Positions 36,530 to 45,976 of a DNA stretch of 64,000 nucleotides are shown here, piece by piece. The first letter of the stretch is position 1. The number at the start of each line of letters is the position of its first letter. The stretch covers positions 248,001-312,000 of the forward strand of contig NZ_CP073754.1 of NCBI RefSeq assembly GCF_018734325.1, given 5' to 3'. Position numbers and translations under genes: made by a program. The stretch is from Methylomonas paludis. GTDB taxonomy: Bacteria; Pseudomonadota; Gammaproteobacteria; Methylococcales; Methylomonadaceae. A model generated the notes under the pieces. It saw nothing but the letters and a program-made list of their open reading frames with translations, was not told the origin of the DNA and did not search any database.

Positions 36530-37022
36530 AATTATAAGCTGTTTTTTGCTGTTATTTTGCAGCGCCGTGTCAGCGCTCGAGACCGACTCGGAACAGCCTA
36601 TCTATATTGATTCAAATAAAGCCTATTACGATGAAAAGCAGCAAACCAGTACCTATACCGGTAATGTGTTTGCTACCCAGGGTAGTATTCGCATCGATGC
36701 TGAAAAATTGGTTGTTTATATGAAGGACGGTAATATCACTAAGCTGGTGGCAACCGGAACACCGTCTAAATTCAAGCAATTGCCGGCAGTCGGCAAAGAA
36801 GAAATCTATGGCGAGGGATTGATTAACGAGTTCTATCCCGATAAAAACTTGTTGATTTTTATGCAAAACGCTTCGGTTTGGCAAGGTGACGCCAAACAAT
36901 CCAGCGAATATATTGAATACGATACCAAGAATTCGCTATTGAAAGCTGGTGAAACCGCCTCAGACAGCAAACGGGTTCATTCTGTTATTAAACCCAAACA
37001 GCAATCACGGAAGGCGGAATGA
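36516..37022 (+). CDS. lptA: Periplasmic LPS-binding protein LptA
   Basis: A 168-residue secreted protein with a signal peptide ending near SAVSA-LE (residue 20) and an OstA-like jellyroll domain (PIYIDSNKAYYDEKQQTSTY, GNVFATQGSIRIDAEKL). It bridges the periplasm to the LptD outer-membrane translocon. It ends one base before the lptB start. Confidence 0.94.
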   Translation: MSLTKIISCFLLLFCSAVSALETDSEQPIYIDSNKAYYDEKQQTSTYTGNVFATQGSIRIDAEKLVVYMKDGNITKLVATGTPSKFKQLPAVGKEEIYGEGLINEFYPDKNLLIFMQNASVWQGDAKQSSEYIEYDTKNSLLKAGETASDSKRVHSVIKPKQQSRKAE

Positions 37023-37023
37023 T

Positions 37024-37749
37024 ATGGCACGATTAGTGTCGGAAAACCTGTATAAAAGCTATAACAAGCGTAATGTGGTCAATGGTGTCAGTCTGGAAGT
37101 CAAAACCGGCGAAGTGGTTGGCTTGCTTGGCCCAAATGGTGCAGGTAAGACCACCAGCTTCTATATGCTGGTAGGATTGGTGCGGGCAGATAGTGGTGAA
37201 ATATTCCTCGATGATCAGCGCATCACCCTTTATCCCATGCATAGACGGGCGCGTTTGGGTATCGGCTACTTGGCCCAGGAAGCCTCAGTTTTTCGCAAAC
37301 TGAGTGTAGAGGATAATCTGCGCGCGGTATTACAAATTCGTGATGATTTGACCAATGGTCAGATTGAGCTGATCATTGATGACTTGCTGGATGAATTTGG
37401 CATCAGTCATTTACGCCGGCAAACCGCTTTAGGCCTGTCGGGAGGAGAGCGTCGGCGTGTGGAAATTGCCAGAGCTTTGGCTTCCGACCCCCAATTTATA
37501 TTGCTTGATGAACCATTTGCCGGCGTAGATCCTATATCTGTGCTGGAACTGCAAAAAATTATTGCTCACTTAAAACAGCGGGGTATCGGTATTTTGATTA
37601 CCGAACATAAAGTTAGGGAAACCTTGGAAATTTGTGATCGTGCTTACATCCTGAACGGTGGTAAAGTTATCGCCGAGGGCCAGTCACAGCAGCTTGTCGA
37701 TAATGAAGAAGTGCGCCGGGTTTATCTGGGCGACAAGTTTAGTTTATAG
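37024..37749 (+). CDS. lptB: LPS export ABC ATPase LptB
   Basis: A 241-residue ATPase, the exact typical length, from the ATG at 37024 with GGAAGGCGG just upstream. Walker A GPNGAGKT (36-43), signature LSGGERRRVEIARAL, Walker B FILLDEPFAGVDP. It drives extraction of lipopolysaccharide from the inner membrane with LptFG, which are not in this window. The frame extends upstream to 36949 but only through lptA. Confidence 0.97.
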   Translation: MARLVSENLYKSYNKRNVVNGVSLEVKTGEVVGLLGPNGAGKTTSFYMLVGLVRADSGEIFLDDQRITLYPMHRRARLGIGYLAQEASVFRKLSVEDNLRAVLQIRDDLTNGQIELIIDDLLDEFGISHLRRQTALGLSGGERRRVEIARALASDPQFILLDEPFAGVDPISVLELQKIIAHLKQRGIGILITEHKVRETLEICDRAYILNGGKVIAEGQSQQLVDNEEVRRVYLGDKFSL

Positions 37750-37761
37750 GTCAATTCAGTC

Positions 37762-39201
37762 ATGAAACAATCCCTGCAACTCCGAATTGGTCAAAGTCTG
37801 ACCATGACGCCACAATTGCAGCAGGCCATCAAACTCCTGCAAATGTCCACCCTGGATCTGCAACAGGAAATCCAGCAGGCGCTTGAGTCCAACATCATGC
37901 TCGAGCTTGATGACGAAGACTTGCAAAACCACGATTATCGCGAAAAAAAAATCGACAATACCGACCAAGTGACCAGCGAAGGGTCGCAGACCGATATGCC
38001 CGATGAGTTACCGGTTGACGTCAGTTGGGACGATGTTTATGAAAGCTCCTTGCCGGCAGGAGATGACGGCAGCAGTGAAGCCTTTGAATTCGAAACATTT
38101 CGCGGCAATGCCGAAACCGTACGCGACCATTTAATCTGGCAATTGGAAATGCTGCCGATATCTGACCGCGATTATGCAATTGCCGTGGCAATCATCGATG
38201 CGGTCAATAACGATGGTTATGTCTCCAGTGATCTGAACGATATTTTCCAGGGCTTGCAACAACAGCTGGATGGTCTGGAAAAAGACGAAGTACTGGCTGT
38301 ATTGCATATGGTACAGAATTTTGACCCAGTTGGCGTGGCAGCTCTGGATTTGGCCGACTGCCTAGGCTTGCAATTGCAGCAATTACCCGACACCACGCCC
38401 TATAGACTCGAAGCTATTGATTTTGTCCGGCATCATCTTGATCTGTTGGCAAGCTGCGATCAAGCCAGATTAATGAAGCGGGTGGGATTAACTGAGGATC
38501 AACTGAAAGGCTTACTGGCGCTGATACGTACCTTGCAACCCAAGCCGGCAGCCAAATTACAGGAAGCCGATGTTGAATATGTAGTGCCCGATGTGTTCGT
38601 CTCCAAAATCAAAGACCAGTGGATAGTCAGCCTGAATCCGGATATTGCTCCAAAACTGCGCGTCAACCCGCTTTATTCAGCAATGATAAAACGTGCCGAC
38701 AGCAGTCAGGATAATCTCAGTATGAAAAATCATTTGCAGGAGGCGCGCTGGTTTATCAAAAGCCTGCACAGCCGCAACGACACACTGTTGCGAGTTGCCA
38801 AAAGCATTGTTGAAAAGCAAGGTGATTTTTTCGAACATGGTGCCATCGCCATGAAGCCTATGGTACTCAGGGATATCGCCGAAGAACTGGAATTGCACGA
38901 ATCAACCATTTCCAGGGTTACTACCCAAAAATACATGCATACCCCGCGTGGTGTCATCGAATTCAAATATTTTTTCTCCAGTCATGTCAGTACCGACGGA
39001 GGAGGCGAGTGCTCGGCAACTGCCATCAGAGCACTCATAAAAGAGTTGGTCGGAAACGAGAATCCAGCCAAACCATTAAGCGATAGTAAAATATCCGACT
39101 TATTGAACGAAAAAGGCATTAATGTCGCACGCCGCACCATTGCAAAATATCGCGAGGCGATGTCAATCCCGTCTACCAGCCAACGGAAAAGGCTTATTTA
39201 A
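37762..39201 (+). CDS. rpoN: RNA polymerase sigma-54 factor
   Basis: A 479-residue sigma-54. The glutamine/leucine-rich region I (LQQAIKLLQMSTLDLQQEI) interacts with activator ATPases. An acidic region II follows (residues 50-110), then the core-binding domain, a helix-turn-helix (LELHESTISRVTTQKYMHTP), and the RpoN box ARRTIAKYREA, which contacts the -24 element. It lies 12 bp after lptB, the conserved gammaproteobacterial order. Confidence 0.98.
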   Translation: MKQSLQLRIGQSLTMTPQLQQAIKLLQMSTLDLQQEIQQALESNIMLELDDEDLQNHDYREKKIDNTDQVTSEGSQTDMPDELPVDVSWDDVYESSLPAGDDGSSEAFEFETFRGNAETVRDHLIWQLEMLPISDRDYAIAVAIIDAVNNDGYVSSDLNDIFQGLQQQLDGLEKDEVLAVLHMVQNFDPVGVAALDLADCLGLQLQQLPDTTPYRLEAIDFVRHHLDLLASCDQARLMKRVGLTEDQLKGLLALIRTLQPKPAAKLQEADVEYVVPDVFVSKIKDQWIVSLNPDIAPKLRVNPLYSAMIKRADSSQDNLSMKNHLQEARWFIKSLHSRNDTLLRVAKSIVEKQGDFFEHGAIAMKPMVLRDIAEELELHESTISRVTTQKYMHTPRGVIEFKYFFSSHVSTDGGGECSATAIRALIKELVGNENPAKPLSDSKISDLLNEKGINVARRTIAKYREAMSIPSTSQRKRLI

Positions 39202-39243
39202 CCCGATCTGGAAGCAAATTTTTAGAACAGGAGGAGTAATTCC

Positions 39244-39534
39244 ATGCAAATTAGTATCACAGGCCATCATGTCGAAGTCACCGATTCATTGAAATCACAT
39301 ATCGAAGACAAAATTGGTATTTTAAAACGCCATTTCGATAATGTTGTGGATATTCATGTCATTTTAACTGTGGAAAAGCTGGAACAAAAAGCCGAAGCAA
39401 CCGTACAGATTAGTGGCGCAAAACTGTTTGCGGAAGATGTGCAGGCCGATATGTATGTCGCAATTGATAATATGGTCGATAAATTAGACAGACAAATCGT
39501 CAAATTTAAAGAAAAAAATCAAAACCACCGTTAA
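39244..39534 (+). CDS. hpf: Ribosome hibernation promoting factor (short form)
   Basis: A 96-residue S30EA-family protein lacking the C-terminal dimerisation domain, so the short HPF form. MQISITGHHVEVTDSLK and the KLEQKAEATVQISG strand are typical. It binds the decoding centre and promotes 100S ribosome formation in starvation. AGGAGG lies 8 bases before the ATG. Confidence 0.96.
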   Translation: MQISITGHHVEVTDSLKSHIEDKIGILKRHFDNVVDIHVILTVEKLEQKAEATVQISGAKLFAEDVQADMYVAIDNMVDKLDRQIVKFKEKNQNHR

Positions 39535-39585
39535 TCGGAGTCAGGCGATACAAGATAATCAGCATAATCTTGTATCGCCAACATT

Positions 39586-40455
39586 ATGAAACTGGTTATA
39601 GTCAGCGGATTGTCTGGTTCCGGCAAAAGTATCGCACTCGGTACTTTGGAGGATTGCGGTTATTACTGCATAGATAATTTGCCGGTACTGCTGCTGGAAG
39701 ACTTTATCGATCATGTCATGCTCAAGGATAAAGTTACTTATAACAAAACCGCAATCGGCATTGATGCCAGAAACCGATCCGATAAACTTCAGGACTTCCC
39801 GACCGACTTAGAATTTATTCGCCGTAACGGCATAGATTGCCAAGTCATTTATATGGAAGCCGAAGAAGGCACCATTCTTAAGCGTTATAGCGAAACCCGC
39901 CGCCGCCATCCCCTGACCACCGAAAACAGATCGCTACGCGAAGCGCTGGATATAGAGCGTGAAATTTTACGACCTCTGGCAGGCTGCGCGGATATTGTGA
40001 TTGATACCAGTTATACCCAATATCATCAATTGCGGGAAATGGTAAAAAACAAGATTGGAGAAACTGACAAAAGTGCCATGTCCATCCAGTTTCTGTCTTT
40101 TGGCTATAAATTTGGCATCCCTCTGGATGCCGACTTTGTTTTCGATGCCCGTAGCCTGCCAAATCCCTATTGGCTGCCGGAGTTAAGAGGCTTAACCGGT
40201 AAAGATAGCCAAGTCATGGACTTTCTGCAAAACGAACAGACCGTCATGGCGTTTTTACAGGATATCGGTCATTTCATTAGCCATTGGGCGCCCCATTTTC
40301 AAGCAGACAACCGCAGCTATTTAACCATAGCCATTGGCTGCACCGGCGGACAACATCGCTCGGTGTTTCTGGTTGAAGCCCTGAGCAAACAATGGCAGGG
40401 TGCTAGCGCCAATGTTATTGTCAGGCATCGGGAATTGCGCCAAATTCTGCCGTGA
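39586..40455 (+). CDS. rapZ: RNase adapter protein RapZ
   Basis: A 289-residue P-loop protein with Walker A GLSGSGKS (8-15) and the RapZ C-terminal domain containing GCTGGQHRSV and SFGYKFGIP. In E. coli it senses glucosamine-6-phosphate and guides RNase E to the GlmZ small RNA. ptsN, which normally precedes rapZ, is not here: only 51 bp separate hpf from rapZ. Confidence 0.95.
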   Translation: MKLVIVSGLSGSGKSIALGTLEDCGYYCIDNLPVLLLEDFIDHVMLKDKVTYNKTAIGIDARNRSDKLQDFPTDLEFIRRNGIDCQVIYMEAEEGTILKRYSETRRRHPLTTENRSLREALDIEREILRPLAGCADIVIDTSYTQYHQLREMVKNKIGETDKSAMSIQFLSFGYKFGIPLDADFVFDARSLPNPYWLPELRGLTGKDSQVMDFLQNEQTVMAFLQDIGHFISHWAPHFQADNRSYLTIAIGCTGGQHRSVFLVEALSKQWQGASANVIVRHRELRQILP

Positions 40456-40599
40456 TTCCGCCCAAGTAAGCGGAAAACATCAAATCTAATGCTGCAACTA
40501 GCATAAACTGGTAAACATTGGCCTTAAACAGTAATGCCCGTGTTTTTTTATCGGGAAAATGATAGTATTTGCCACACAATAGCCGATTACAAAATTGTA

Positions 40600-41343
40600 A
40601 TGTCAATGGACACATTTTCCCCATCAAGAACTGCTATCGAGTTTAAAAGTGCTTCGCTTAGCGTCCCGGTTTTGATACTGGCTGATAATGATTTATTGGG
40701 GATTTCCCAACAACTGCGAGGAAAAATAGCCCAGGCTCCAGAGTTTTTTAAAAATTCGCCGGTTTTAATCGATTTTCAAAAACTGACTTCCCAGAATCTT
40801 GAGCTATCTGTCGCAGCCATCGTTGGTTTGCTGCGAGAATACAATTTCATGCCCATTGGTATTCGTGGTGGTACAGACAAGCAAAATGCCGAATCCTTAA
40901 CCATGAGTTTGCCTGTACATACTGCGTCGACACAAAGTTCAGGCCAGAGCGAGAAGAAAACAAGTAGTAAAAAATTGTTAGCGCCAGAGCAGCAATCTGT
41001 GGTTATTAACAACCCGCCTGTCGAGAACAAACTCATTACCCAGCCAATTCGATCCGGGCAGCGAGTATATGCCAAAGGTGATCTGATTGTAACCGCTACG
41101 GTTAGCGCTGGTGCCGAAATACTGGCCGAAGGTAATATTCATATCTATGGCTCATTGCGTGGTCGGGCCTTGGCCGGTGTACTGGGTAACACGGAAAGCA
41201 GAATATTTTGTTCCGATTTACAGGCGGAATTAATCTCTATAGCCGGCATTTATCAGTTACGTGATGATTTAAGCCAACATGCAGCGCATATACCCTTACA
41301 AATCAGTTTGGAAAATCAAAAATTGATTATTAAACAAATTTAA
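40600..41343 (+). CDS. minC: Septum site-determining protein MinC
   Basis: A 247-residue division inhibitor. The N-terminal domain (AIEFKSASLSVPVLIL, KIAQAPEFFKNSPVLIDF) blocks FtsZ polymerisation. A variable linker follows, then the C-terminal beta-helix domain (GQRVYAKGDLIVTATVSAGAEI, DGNIHIYG-like, LRGRALAG), which binds MinD. The frame opens at 40534, but MSMDTFSPSRT at 40600 or 40606 aligns with other MinC starts. No clear ribosome binding site decides it. Confidence 0.93.
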   Translation: MSMDTFSPSRTAIEFKSASLSVPVLILADNDLLGISQQLRGKIAQAPEFFKNSPVLIDFQKLTSQNLELSVAAIVGLLREYNFMPIGIRGGTDKQNAESLTMSLPVHTASTQSSGQSEKKTSSKKLLAPEQQSVVINNPPVENKLITQPIRSGQRVYAKGDLIVTATVSAGAEILAEGNIHIYGSLRGRALAGVLGNTESRIFCSDLQAELISIAGIYQLRDDLSQHAAHIPLQISLENQKLIIKQI

Positions 41344-41491
41344 GCGCTAATCAGCGAAATCCTGGCTTGTTAGTAGATCGGCTGAAACTTGTAGTCGCTC
41401 CATACGAAGCTTAGGCGGGTGAATTACAAACAGCATTTTTAATTCACACTGAGTAGTTACCAAATTTAAGTGTTTTCTTGGAGAAATAACA

Positions 41492-42304
41492 TTGGCCAGA
41501 ATAATCGTAGTAACGTCCGGCAAAGGTGGTGTGGGTAAGACCACGACCAGTGCGGCAATATCAATGGGTTTAGCAAAACGCGGCTATAAAACCGCTGTGA
41601 TTGATTTTGATGTAGGCTTGCGCAATCTGGATTTAATCATGGGCTGTGAACGCAGGGTGGTTTATGATCTGGTTAATGTTATCAACAACGAAGCCACATT
41701 AAATCAGGCCTTAATCAGAGATAAGCGTTGTGATAATCTTTTCATTCTGCCGGCTTCGCAAACCCGTGATAAAGATGCTCTGACAACTGAAGGGGTTGGT
41801 AAAATCCTGGAAGAACTGGCCAAAGATTTTAAATACATCGTCTGCGATTCGCCGGCCGGTATAGAGCGTGGTGCCACGCTGGCCATGTATTTTGCCGATG
41901 ATGCTTTTGTCGTCACCAATCCCGAAGTTTCGTCAGTGCGTGATTCCGATAGAATGTTGGGTATCTTATCCAGTAAATCACGGCGCGCTGAAAAAGGTGA
42001 AGAGCCAATTAAAGAATATTTGTTGCTGTCTCGTTACTCACCAGAGCGGGTTAAATTGGGTGAAATGTTAAGTGTTGATGATGTTCAGGAAATTTTATCG
42101 CTGCATTTATTGGGGGTAATTCCAGAATCAAAATCAGTTCTCAATGCATCAAATTCAGGGGTTCCCGTCATTTTGGATGAACAAAGTGATGCCGGACAAG
42201 CGTATGCCGACATCGTCGCCCGCTATCTTGGCGATAATAAACCGCATCGTTTTGTTGAAGAGGAGAAAAAAGGATTATTCAGTAAGTTGTTCGGGAGTAA
42301 ATAA
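41492..42304 (+). CDS. minD: Septum site-determining ATPase MinD
   Basis: A 270-residue ParA-family ATPase with the deviant Walker A KGGVGKT (11-17) and the C-terminal amphipathic membrane-targeting helix (EEEKKGLFSKLFGS). It begins with TTG at 41492; GGAG 9 bases upstream and the conserved MARIIVVTSGKGG start support this choice. It oscillates between poles with MinE to place the division site. The TAATG junction links it to minE. Confidence 0.97.
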   Translation: MARIIVVTSGKGGVGKTTTSAAISMGLAKRGYKTAVIDFDVGLRNLDLIMGCERRVVYDLVNVINNEATLNQALIRDKRCDNLFILPASQTRDKDALTTEGVGKILEELAKDFKYIVCDSPAGIERGATLAMYFADDAFVVTNPEVSSVRDSDRMLGILSSKSRRAEKGEEPIKEYLLLSRYSPERVKLGEMLSVDDVQEILSLHLLGVIPESKSVLNASNSGVPVILDEQSDAGQAYADIVARYLGDNKPHRFVEEEKKGLFSKLFGSK

Positions 42305-42558
42305 TGAGTCTCTTGGATTATTTTAGATCGTCCAAACCTAACACTGCCTCGTTAGCAAAGGAGCGTTTGCAAATCCTGGTAGCCCATGAACGTTCAAGCC
42401 GCAATCAGCCATCCTATTTACCAAAATTACAGCAGGAGCTCTTGGCGGTAATCCGTAAATATGTCAATGTTAGTGACGATGCCATTTCAGTCAATTTTGA
42501 ACAGGAAGGCAACCAGGAAACATTGGAACTCAATATTATTTTGCCTGATGGGCGTTAA
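42304..42558 (+). CDS. minE: Cell division topological factor MinE
   Basis: An 84-residue MinE. An N-terminal membrane-binding and MinD-contact segment (SLLDYFRSSK, then AKERLQILVAHERS) and a C-terminal dimerisation domain (LPKLQQELLAVIRKYVNV). It stimulates MinD ATPase to produce the pole-to-pole oscillation. Shares one base with the minD stop. Confidence 0.96.
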   Translation: MSLLDYFRSSKPNTASLAKERLQILVAHERSSRNQPSYLPKLQQELLAVIRKYVNVSDDAISVNFEQEGNQETLELNIILPDGR

Positions 42559-42664
42559 GCGAACATGATAGATTTGCAACATCATAACTAAGTAGCTTTT
42601 TCATCAAGAATCAGCCAAATCACCTATGAATGTCAGTTTTTTTACGTAAATATGAGGAGATGAA

Positions 42665-42862
42665 ATGATAGATGCAATTGGTGAATCTGCTGGAATAGTC
42701 TGGCAATTTCTGGATACTCAGGGCGAGTCCAGTGTCAATAAAATTAAAAACGAAACCGGGCTTAGCATAAATGATGTGCAAAGAGCTATCGGTTGGTTGG
42801 CAAAAGAAGATAAGCTTAATTTCGAGTTGAAAGGCCGAGTTGAAACTCTGTCCTTAAAATAA
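42665..42862 (+). CDS. Small winged-helix protein (DUF2582-like)
   Basis: A 65-residue protein matching the DUF2582 winged helix-turn-helix pattern: AGIVWQFLDTQGESSVNKI, LSINDVQRAIGWLAKEDKL, ending in a short wing strand. GAGGAG lies 6 bases before the ATG. It probably binds nucleic acid or mediates protein contacts, but its target is unknown. It stands about 100 bp beyond minE and may have its own promoter. Confidence 0.85.
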   Translation: MIDAIGESAGIVWQFLDTQGESSVNKIKNETGLSINDVQRAIGWLAKEDKLNFELKGRVETLSLK

Positions 42863-43149
42863 AGTCCAGCTTGCTTCTGTTTCGTTTAAGGCCGGCTTAA
42901 TCAACTTATTTTAAATATGAAATTAGCTTATTTCAAAGTTTATGGTAAGTCTTAACCGGCTTTAAGCCGCGTTTTTTCAAAAGATAGGCATATCAAAATG
43001 TTCCCGGTGTCGCTCTGCCTGGCAAAGGTAGTCCGCCGGATATCCTGTCTCGAAATAAATAACTTAATAAAAATGCACAAATGAGTCGGAAATTCCGCTT
43101 CGTTTGACAATAAAAACAATTCCAAAGAGATTGGAGTATTTTTCTCGTA

Positions 43150-45762
43150 ATGAAAGCCAAAATTGCTACGCTGTTTACCTTATTATTCCTAGTAGTCGTC
43201 AATCTGGGAATCTGGTCTTATGTGAATAACCCGTTGAAGCTGCCGTCATGGAATAAAACCATGATGGGACTAACCTTCAGTCCGATGCGCCGTGATTCCA
43301 ATCCGCAAAAAGGCATTTATCCAACCAAAGAGCAAATAGGTGAGGATGTTGCACTATTGGTTGGTAAAGCCCATTCCATTAGAACCTATACCTCTTTGGA
43401 AGGCATGGAAGTCGTGCCGGAACTGGCGGCAAAATATGGTGAACATCTAGCCATGGGAGCTTGGATCGATAGCGATCTTGAGAAAAACCGTCGCGAAATA
43501 GAAAGCCTGATCACCCTTAGCAATCAATATCCCAAAGCCATCGTCAGAACTCTGGTAGGCAACGAAACGTTATTGCGCAAAGATGTCGATATTGAACAAC
43601 TCATCGAATACATTCGTGAAGTAAAAAAACGTACCTGGAAACCAGTCAGCACATCTGAAACCTGGGATATATGGAAAGCCAACCCCGAACTGGTTAATGA
43701 AGTAGATTATATTGCCGTACATATCTTGCCATATTGGGAGGGCATCCCGCTGGAAGCAGCTGTGGATTACATTTTTGAACGTTACCATGATTTACAACAA
43801 ACCTTTCCCGGTAAACAAATCGTCATTACCGAGGTTGGTTGGCCCTCAGATGGACAACCGTTCAAACATGCGACTGCCTCCCTGGCGAATCAGGCCAAAT
43901 TTTTACGCGAATTTCTTAATCGCGCCAACGAAGAAAATCTGGTTTATTACGTAGTTGAAGCCTTTGACCAACCTTGGAAAATTAGTATCGAAGGTACTGC
44001 TGGTGCCTATTGGGGTCTGTTTAATGTCGACAGACAGCCTAAATTCCCAATGGAAGGCGATGTATTGGCCAATCCAGCTTGGCGCAACTGGGCCACAGGC
44101 GCAGCATTACTCAGCTTCATCTTAATGGCGGGGTTTTTATTCACCCGGAAAAGCTTAAAACTAACCGGCAAATTGTTTTTCGGCATTATCGCTAATCTGG
44201 CGGCCTCCGTTTTGTTCTGGTCAGCTTCCATTGCTGCCGCCCAGTATCAGACCGGATTTTCCGTGGTGTTTTGGGCGATTTTGCTGATGATGCAGGCGAT
44301 GGCAGTTTTAGTCTTGTTGACCGAGAGCCTGGAGTTGGCCGAAGTACTGTGGCACAGAAAAGGCCGACGTACCTTTGCGCCATTGACCCCGCATCCCGAG
44401 TTCCGCTACCCAAAAATATCGGTACATTTACCTATCCACAACGAACCACCGGAAATGGTGCGTAAAACCCTGCAGGCCTTAGCCAGAGTGGATTACCCCA
44501 ATCTCGAAGTGCTGGTCATGGACAATAACACCAAAGACCCGGCAATTTGGCAACCTGTCCAGCAGGATTGCCAGCGTCTCGGCCCCATGTTCCGCTTTTT
44601 CCATCTGGAAAATTGGCCTGGCTACAAAGCAGGTGCTATCAACTATGCCTTGGCCAACACCGCCAGCGATGCCGAGATTATTGCGGTCATAGACAGCGAT
44701 TATATTTTGTCACCCGACTGGTTAAAATCCATGGTGCCGTATTTCGATCAAGAGAATGTCGGCTTTGTTCAATCCCCTCAGGATTACCGCGATCTGGAGC
44801 AAAGCTCTTTCAAAGAAATCTGTTACTGGGAATATGCCGGGTTTTTCAATATCGGCATGGTACAGCGTAATGAATATAACGCAATCATTCAGCACGGCAC
44901 CATGACCATGATCCGCAAATCGGCTTTCGAAAAAGTGGGAGCTTGGGGTGAATGGTGTATTTGTGAAGACAGTGAATTAGGCCTGCGCCTCTATGAAGCC
45001 GGATATGACTCAGTTTATTGCAAAGAGTCATTTGGTAAAGGCTTGATGCCGGATACCTTCTCCGGCTATATGACGCAACGTTTTCGTTGGGTCTATGGCG
45101 CCATGCAGATCATCAAACGCCATTGGCGGCATTTTCTGCCTAATAAAAAGTCAGCTTTAACATCAGCCCAGCGTTATTATTTCGTTGCCGGCTGGCTGCC
45201 CTGGTTCTCAGATGCGCTGGCCTTATTATTTACCATTACCAGTCTGGTACTGACCGGCCTGATAGTTCAGGACCCAATACACAGCGAACTGCCGGTCAAC
45301 GCCTTTTTGCTGCCCACCATTGGTCTGTTCGGCTTTAAGGTTTTGCGCGGATTATGGCTGTATAAAGCGCGGGTCAATTGTTCGCTGTTTCAGGCTTTCG
45401 GCGCGGCTTTAGCCGGTTTGTCCTTAACCCATACCGTTGCGCGCGGTACCCTGCAAGGTTTGTTTACCTCTGGTAAACCCTTTATGCGTACTCCGAAATA
45501 CGAAACACAAGGGCCTTTGGTGGCTGGTTTATTAATCATCTGGCAGGAGTTGCTGCTGTTATCATTATTGGTTGCCGGCATAGTCATTATGCGATCCATT
45601 GAGCATTTTGATAACCTTAGCGGCAGATTATGGGTTGCGGTACTGGCTGTGCAATCTGTGCCCTATCTGGCTACCTTCTTAACCATCCTGATTAGCGTTG
45701 CGCCTAATTATCTGCCGGGTAAAAAATTATCGGCGGACGAACTGGACAGCGAGAATTTGTAG
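43150..45762 (+). CDS. GH17-GT2 fusion, NdvB-like beta-glucan synthase
   Basis: An 870-residue membrane enzyme. After an N-terminal membrane anchor (TLLFLVVVNLGIWSYV) comes a periplasmic GH17-like domain (residues about 35-310) with both expected glutamates, in VGNET and ITEVGWPSDG. Several membrane helices follow, then a GT2 domain (about 420-660) with VIDSDYI, CEDSELGLRL and QRFRWVYG (the D,D,D,QxxRW set), and then more helices. This layout matches Pseudomonas NdvB, which makes cyclic beta-1,3-glucans; the GH17 domain probably acts as a transglucosylase. A beta-1,3-glucan product, periplasmic or exported, is inferred. Monocistronic. Confidence 0.88.
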   Translation: MKAKIATLFTLLFLVVVNLGIWSYVNNPLKLPSWNKTMMGLTFSPMRRDSNPQKGIYPTKEQIGEDVALLVGKAHSIRTYTSLEGMEVVPELAAKYGEHLAMGAWIDSDLEKNRREIESLITLSNQYPKAIVRTLVGNETLLRKDVDIEQLIEYIREVKKRTWKPVSTSETWDIWKANPELVNEVDYIAVHILPYWEGIPLEAAVDYIFERYHDLQQTFPGKQIVITEVGWPSDGQPFKHATASLANQAKFLREFLNRANEENLVYYVVEAFDQPWKISIEGTAGAYWGLFNVDRQPKFPMEGDVLANPAWRNWATGAALLSFILMAGFLFTRKSLKLTGKLFFGIIANLAASVLFWSASIAAAQYQTGFSVVFWAILLMMQAMAVLVLLTESLELAEVLWHRKGRRTFAPLTPHPEFRYPKISVHLPIHNEPPEMVRKTLQALARVDYPNLEVLVMDNNTKDPAIWQPVQQDCQRLGPMFRFFHLENWPGYKAGAINYALANTASDAEIIAVIDSDYILSPDWLKSMVPYFDQENVGFVQSPQDYRDLEQSSFKEICYWEYAGFFNIGMVQRNEYNAIIQHGTMTMIRKSAFEKVGAWGEWCICEDSELGLRLYEAGYDSVYCKESFGKGLMPDTFSGYMTQRFRWVYGAMQIIKRHWRHFLPNKKSALTSAQRYYFVAGWLPWFSDALALLFTITSLVLTGLIVQDPIHSELPVNAFLLPTIGLFGFKVLRGLWLYKARVNCSLFQAFGAALAGLSLTHTVARGTLQGLFTSGKPFMRTPKYETQGPLVAGLLIIWQELLLLSLLVAGIVIMRSIEHFDNLSGRLWVAVLAVQSVPYLATFLTILISVAPNYLPGKKLSADELDSENL

Positions 45763-45886
45763 GGCAGATGAGCGCCAAGTCAAGTGTATCCCGTTTTGCG
45801 AATGCACTTGGCCGGGTCAGGGCAAGGGTAGGGACTTTTGATTGCCCCGTGGCGATAAGTCCGATAGTAAGAATTAATGTGGCTCA

Positions 45887-45926
45887 GGCGCGTATTTATA
45901 GACTCATGAGTCTATAAATACGCGCC
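45887..45926. repeat. Perfect 40-bp palindrome between convergent genes
   Basis: GGCGCGTATTTATAGACTCA followed immediately by its exact reverse complement, with no loop, centred between 45906 and 45907. A smaller inverted repeat CTGACCA-TGGC-TGGTCAG follows at 45927-45944. It lies between the 3' ends of the glucan synthase and citrate synthase genes. It could act as a terminator for both, but there is no T run. Confidence 0.9.
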
Positions 45927-45976
45927 CTGACCATGGCTGGTCAGAGCGGTTTGGTGTAGACAGTCGTTAAGAACAA

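Noticed and set aside
36949-37023. N-terminal extension of LptB
   Set aside because: It runs inside lptA. The ATG at 37024 with a strong ribosome binding site gives the standard 241-residue protein.
42888-42978. Terminator after the small winged-helix gene
   Set aside because: GGCTTTAAGCC before a T run would need a loop of one base or a three-pair stem, too weak to call.
45887-45926. Palindrome as a replication terminus or origin
   Set aside because: No DnaA boxes, dif-like sequence or AT-rich unwinding element accompany it.
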